DNA of 64,000 bases, taken from Toxoplasma gondii ME49 (taxonomy: Eukaryota > Apicomplexa > Conoidasida > Eucoccidiorida > Sarcocystidae). The DNA lies in the NCBI RefSeq assembly GCF_000006565.2, contig NC_031478.1:2277874-2341873 (forward strand), read 5' to 3'. This document shows positions 58,973-64,000 of this stretch, piece by piece; within the stretch, counting starts at the first letter, position 1, and the number at the start of each line of letters is the position of its first letter. Under the pieces are notes generated by a model. The model ran no database searches. It had not been told where the DNA came from and saw only the letters and a list, made by a program, of their open reading frames with translations. The translations under genes were made by a program, and so were the position numbers.

Positions 58973-61900
58973 ATGCCAAGCACTATTGTTCGCCTCAGCG
59001 ATACAATGGAAAGTCGAGCATCGTGGCAGCCTCGAGGGACGGAGAACGTTGGCCGCGCCAGACGTCCGTGCGCAGCACGATGCAGAAGCGGCTCGTGCAA
59101 TGCCTTCGCAGAGTCTAGGACACAGAAATTGGCGCCTCTTGTTTCCCTCTCGGTCGAACCTTCCTCTCTCTACTTCCACGATGTTGCCATAGGGAGGACG
59201 TATGTGAAATCAGTGAAGGTGCTCAACCACTTGCGTCATGCAGTCTCAGTAGAAGTTACTTGCACATTGCCAGCGCTGTTTCGCTGTCGACCACAATCAT
59301 TCCGCATCGCTGCCCACGGATTTCAACGAATAGAGATTTTGCTTACTGTTCAAGACGCTTCCAGTGCGGAATTTTCGTCAGCTCGTGGCCTTCGGGAGAC
59401 GACAGCGTATAATGCACAAGAATGCTGCAGCGGTGTTTTCACGTTAAGGGGGGCTTTTGGAGTTCAGAGATTCGCAGCATACTTCACTCTCTGTAGCGAG
59501 TTTGCCCAGAAGGCTTCGGACGTATACGATGTGAGTTCTCTCTCCTCGAACAGGAGCAGTGAGCAGCGTGCACAAAGTCCGGGATCGATTTCATCGTGCA
59601 GCCGCCGATTTGATGCGCAAACTGCGCTTGTGACGAACCGATGCTCTAACAAGTTTTCTGGGGCCTTGACCCAAGCAGAGAGCTGTGCTCTGCCTGAGCG
59701 GAGATCTTTGGTCGAAGCACCTCCACCGAAGCCGTTCTTGCCAATATGCACGCGCGGCAGTGTTTATCTACATGGGTTGCCTCCCATGCGAGATGGAAGA
59801 GCGAGGCGTTTGAAAATGAACTCCACCACTAACGCACTGAATAGATGTCACAGTGTGAGTCCACAGAGACTGCTCTGCAATAGAGTACGACTGCGCGCCT
59901 GCGGAGATTGTGGTCCTAGCGGTATGCAAGAAGCCGAATGGAATATGGCTCAGGAAAGGCCGACGGGCATGGCTGCTAAAATTTTAGCAGATGTGAGATC
60001 AGAGTTAGAAGAAGCCGTGAAACAAGCAGAAAAAGCGGAGCGAAGAGAGCAAAAACTCCGAGCTGCGCTGGACGGCGCAGATTGCCAACAAGGGCAAGTC
60101 AGAGGCGTTCGTCACGAATATAGTCCTTTGCTGACGCCAGCGCCTCAGGAGGCAGAATTGAAGGCGCTGGTAGAGCAGCTAGAGATAGAGAATCGTTCCT
60201 TGTCTCGGATCATTCAAGAAATGCGCACTACTGTTGCGAGAAAATGCCAACAGATAGGGCAGCTAACGGACGAGATATCGAGACAGAGTCAGGAGCTCCA
60301 GAAAATACAGCTGGAGAATTTTACTCTGCGGCAGAGAGCACAGCGTTCACTACAAGAGCTGTGTGAGGCAGGAGGCTGCCGATCAACAGCAGCGTCCCTA
60401 CGGTGTGCGACGCTCAGGCGCCCGCCAGACGCCAACGATAACGAAATCATGGGAGCATCGACTGCGCGGCTCGCAGAGGAGAACCGTTGTCTTAGGATGA
60501 TGGCTCACGAGAAGGCACAGCTCGTTCAACGAGAGGCGGAGCTGAGTTCACTGAGGAATGTCGGATCGACAAATGATACATTCAGTGTTTCTGACAGGCA
60601 AGTGATCTCGAAGCTGAACAGCCGGCTTAAGGAGACGCTGCTCAAACTTCAACAGGCAGAACAGAAAGCCGACGACATTCAGGCGCAGTACGAATCAAAA
60701 ATATATGCAATAGAACAGTCTGGAAGGCGCTTACCATTGCATGTAGATGCAGAGGCTCAAACAGCCGCATCGCTTTCGTCATTGTACCCGTTCAGGCAAT
60801 TCGGCGAGCTGCAGCGCCAAGCTGCTTCCGCGCTATCTCAGGACGTTCACCAGAGATTCGCAAAGCTGGAGCAGGAGAAGAGCGATAAAACAGTCGAGTT
60901 TACTCGCCTCCTAGATGCGAAAAACGCTCATATCGGGCAGCTCTCGGCAGATATGGCTGGAGCCATTGAGCAGCACGCGACGGAGAGAAGGAATCTCCTT
61001 GGCAGGCTTGCTGCCCTGGAAATGCAGCTCCGCACGCAAACAGAAAAGCTCGACAATATGACCGTTAGCCTTGCAGGGTCGAATGCCGCTAAAGAGGAAG
61101 CTTTGAAAATCCGGGATCAGGACATGGAACGGCATGAGCGGTTCCGACTGAGCATCCAGCACAAAGTGAGAGGTCTGGAACAGCAGTTGCAAGTGAAGTC
61201 GGAGCAGCTGAAAGAAACCATACAGTCACTGGATGTGTTGCAACGTTTCGTCCGAGCAGCTTCGCTTGATCTTCCTCATTCAGCCGCATCCACGCAAGCC
61301 TCCCCAGCCAAAACCGGCATGGCTACTCCTGTTCTGAAGATACCTGAAGAGTTCAATGTCGTCTCTGCACCGCCTAATCACATGAAACCTTCAAGTGTTT
61401 CGGATGTATCGTGTCGAACCAACATAAGTCAGGGGTACGAAACGAGGCAGCGGGCATCTGAGCATGATTCACGAGCAGACGATATCGGTTGTTTGAGCGA
61501 AGGGCACCCAGAGATACTCCCTCTGAGTGAACGCGTATGTAGCCTCACAGCGGCTTTCCTCATGCAGTCCCACGCTCTCGGCCTTGCAGAAGCTAGGGCG
61601 TATGACCTCCAGAAAGAATGCCGCGAACTTCAGGCTCGAGTTTACCAGTCTATCGCGAGGAACGAAACAGAGGAGTCAAGAAGCCACCAGTTGGTGAACG
61701 AAACGTTTATGCGCGACAGAGTGCGTGTTCTGGAAAGGACCGCCGAGCAGCTCAGGAATGAAAACCATCTTTCTTTGCAGAAAATCAAACAACTAGAGCT
61801 AGGAGAAGCCAGACTTCAGGACGAGTGCAAACTCCTTCGTGAGGAGCGGCAAACGTGGAAACGCCGCCTGGACGCTGTTCATCAGGATCACATCGACCGA

Positions 61901-64000
61901 GCTGAACGCGAGCGAAAAGAGCACGAGCACCTTTTAGAGACACTCAAGCATTCCTTTGAACGACTTCATTTTTCTCCACCTTACGACGATGATATAGCAC
62001 AGCAATGGCGCATAGGCGGTTCAAGTGACTATGAGCAGCTCCCAATGCCTGCGTTTGACACAGCTTCAGGCAAGCGTGGGCATGACGAGCAGAGCACACG
62101 GGCCAACTTGTCTGGCAGCTGTCACAGGCTGATTGCCGCCATTCAAGAGCTCACGAATGTCATTACAGTCGTCACAAACAAAATATCGATGGTGAATGCG
62201 AGCGGCGCCGTCCTCGACAAGGCGGCCTGCAGCCACTCTTCTCGGAACGTCGCGTTTTCCTTTAGCAGCGATTTGAGGCTGGACCTTCCCAACCCGGTAG
62301 CTCACGTGGAAGTGGCATCCTCTCCAAACGACGCTGCCGACGGCTCTCCGCTGGGTCGTACCAAGGTGCGCACGTGCGCTGGATCGTGCGCAGAGAGTTT
62401 TACTGAAGACAGCAGAGAACCGAAAGGCGTCGATACGGAGGTGCTCGCAGGACCTCTGATTCAACAGCTGTGCGAATTGTTCCTCGCTGTGGGCAGACGA
62501 TTCGTGACTGCAGAACGAAGGGCTTCTTTCTCGCAGTTGCTTGGCTCGTTGTGCTACAAACAATGGCAACTCCAAAATGCGCGGGAGGCTGCTAGTATAC
62601 GCGACCGCAACGTGCTGCGACAGCAGGTCCAAGCCCTGCAGATGCAAGTGAGTCCTGTACAACCGTTCCAAGAGATCGCCTTCTGTGGATCTACTAATTG
62701 TCGTCCGTGCAATAGTTCCATTTCTCGCCGAGGGGTCAATATGCGGCGCGTACTTCGTCCAGGTTCGCGCAGACGAGGCGTCCCAAGATCGCATGGTCGC
62801 ACGGCTCTGTGGCCTCTACCAGCAGCGGTGCCGCGATCTGGAAGACCAGCGAGAAGCTGCCGTGCGAGATCTCCGGTTCCACGAGGCCAAATGCTCCCAG
62901 CTGACGCTACAGCTGGAGAAGGGCAAAGAACACATGGCTGCGCTGCAGCGCCGCCTTTCCTTCCTGCAAGCGTCTGCAAAGGAACGCGAGCTTCTAGCTG
63001 AGGCAACGGCCGAGGAAAAGGCGATGTCACGATTGCAGAGCTACAAAAAGGAGATCATTGAGAGCCTACTCTCTCAGGCTGGCATAGCCACATCCGGAGC
63101 TGATGGCGTCTACCCGACTGGACACTCCTATCCAGGAAAAGGTCTCTCTGACCAGCTCGCCCAAGAGCGAAGAGATCGTGCGGCCCTTCACCTGGCTCTG
63201 AAGGAAGCTCAGCGGCGGCATGCTTTGTCCGAGAATCGTCTCGAACAAGCGAAGAAGCAAGTGACTGTCGTGGCTGAGCTTCTGCGCCATGTCTCCAAGG
63301 AGCACGCCGTTATCGTAGGTAGGTGTTCGCCGCCAATCCGTGTCAGGCCTCTCCTCTCTGAATCACGCCACAAGTTGCGATAGTCACTGTTAGCTTATCT
63401 CCTCCCTTGTCTTCTCGAGAAAAGTCTACACTCTTCGACGTTCCAACTTATTGTGTAACACGCTTGTTCAGCCGCTCTGCACGAACTCTGGGGGCCGTTC
63501 CTCAGCAGGGCACTTAACCTGCGCATTACAGTCTGGATGCAGAACAGTTTTCTCAGCAGCGCAACGCTGACCAACACGTAGGTGCCGCTAGTCCATCGGG
63601 TCGCGAGGAGATTGGTTGTTCACAGACGGCGAGCTTGTCGAGTCGCCAGCGGAAGGATACCGAGGAGCTTCCCTTTCTGCTGATGAGCCAAAGGTCTTTT
63701 GGGGACTTCGGCCGCCGTCGGTGCCGGAACAGGCAGCCACTGACATTCTTGGTGTTGCGCCCGTTGCACAGTTAAGGAGCGAGATTGCCACCTTACGCGA
63801 GGTTGTTCATCAGCGTGAAATGGACAACGAGCGACAGGAAGTCGCATTGTCACATTCTCGGCTCGAAGCAAATATGCTTCGACAACGCAACGAAGCTTTG
63901 AACGACGAGATTCGGGCCAGCCTCACGCAGCTGGACGAAGCCAGACACTCTCTGGAAGAGTCTGCTATCCTGCGGCAGAGACTAGAAGATGTTGAGGTGG
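58973..64000 (+). CDS. Very large coiled-coil protein with N-terminal ASH/MSP-like domain (incomplete at the right edge)
   Basis: Exons 58973-62647, 62763-63318 and 63626 to beyond 64000. The first donor is CAA/GTGAGT (phase 0). The second is GTAG/GTAGGT joined to TTCACAG/AC (phase 1), giving AVIVDGELVESPAEGY. Residues 58-175 have the alternating strand pattern of an ASH/MSP (immunoglobulin-like) domain: VEPSSLYFHDVAIGRTYVKS, VKVLNHLRHAVSVEV, FRIAAHGFQRIEILLTV, FTLRGAFGVQRFAAYFTL. A basic linker follows, and then long coiled coils from about residue 330 onward (KALVEQLEIENRSLSRIIQE) with breaks at about 790-860 and 1020-1130. ASH plus coiled coil is seen in centrosomal and ciliary proteins, so a centrosome, basal-body or apical-complex role is plausible; that is inference. 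A second ATG at 59006 (ACAATGGAA) has the better start context and may be the real start. More than 1500 residues lie in the window. Confidence 0.85.

Overview
The window looks like nuclear DNA of a tissue-cyst-forming coccidian apicomplexan of the Toxoplasma/Hammondia/Neospora type. The reasons are: many small exons with GT-AG introns of a few hundred bases; start contexts such as GCAAAATGG; serine-rich low-complexity coding sequence; (TA)n microsatellites between genes and in introns; and a secreted GDA1/CD39-family NTPase typical of these parasites. The exact species cannot be fixed from sequence alone. No rRNA, tRNA, CRISPR array or transposon was recognised.

Layout, left to right. (1) 2.5-6.1 kb, + strand: a very serine-rich protein with a Myb/SANT-like segment and an unresolved 3' end. 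(2) 6.1-9.3 kb, - strand: the ribosome-assembly WD40 protein NSA1/WDR74. (3) 12.4-13.6 kb, - strand: an intronless TMEM18-like membrane protein with a long N-terminal extension. (4) 13.7-16.5 kb: mostly empty, with one possible small secreted ORF. (5) 16.5-28.5 kb, - strand: one 14-exon gene for a coiled-coil protein of about 2026 aa; I joined every exon with consistent splice phases. (6) 30.2-38.4 kb, + strand: two five-exon paralogues for secreted acidic proteins, with possible decayed relatives around them up to 42.4 kb. (7) 42.7-46.7 kb, + strand: an ARFGAP1-type ArfGAP whose lipid-packing region is duplicated. (8) 48.5-52.4 kb, - strand: a nine-exon, 287-aa coiled-coil protein. (9) 54.4-56.4 kb, - strand: the secreted NTPase. 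(10) 59.0 kb to the right edge, + strand: a very large coiled-coil protein with an N-terminal ASH/MSP-like beta domain, cut by the window.

The genes do not form one pathway. They cover ribosome biogenesis (WDR74), Golgi/ER vesicle traffic (ArfGAP), probable cytoskeletal or centrosomal structure (three coiled-coil proteins), and secreted or surface proteins (NTPase and the paralogue pair). The paralogue pair, with its matching intron phases, shared C-x(4)-C-type motif, divergent C-termini and nearby fragments, is the best candidate for an undescribed family. Exon joins were deduced by eye from GT/AG sites and reading phase. Every gene model marked as spliced would be confirmed or refuted by RNA reads.
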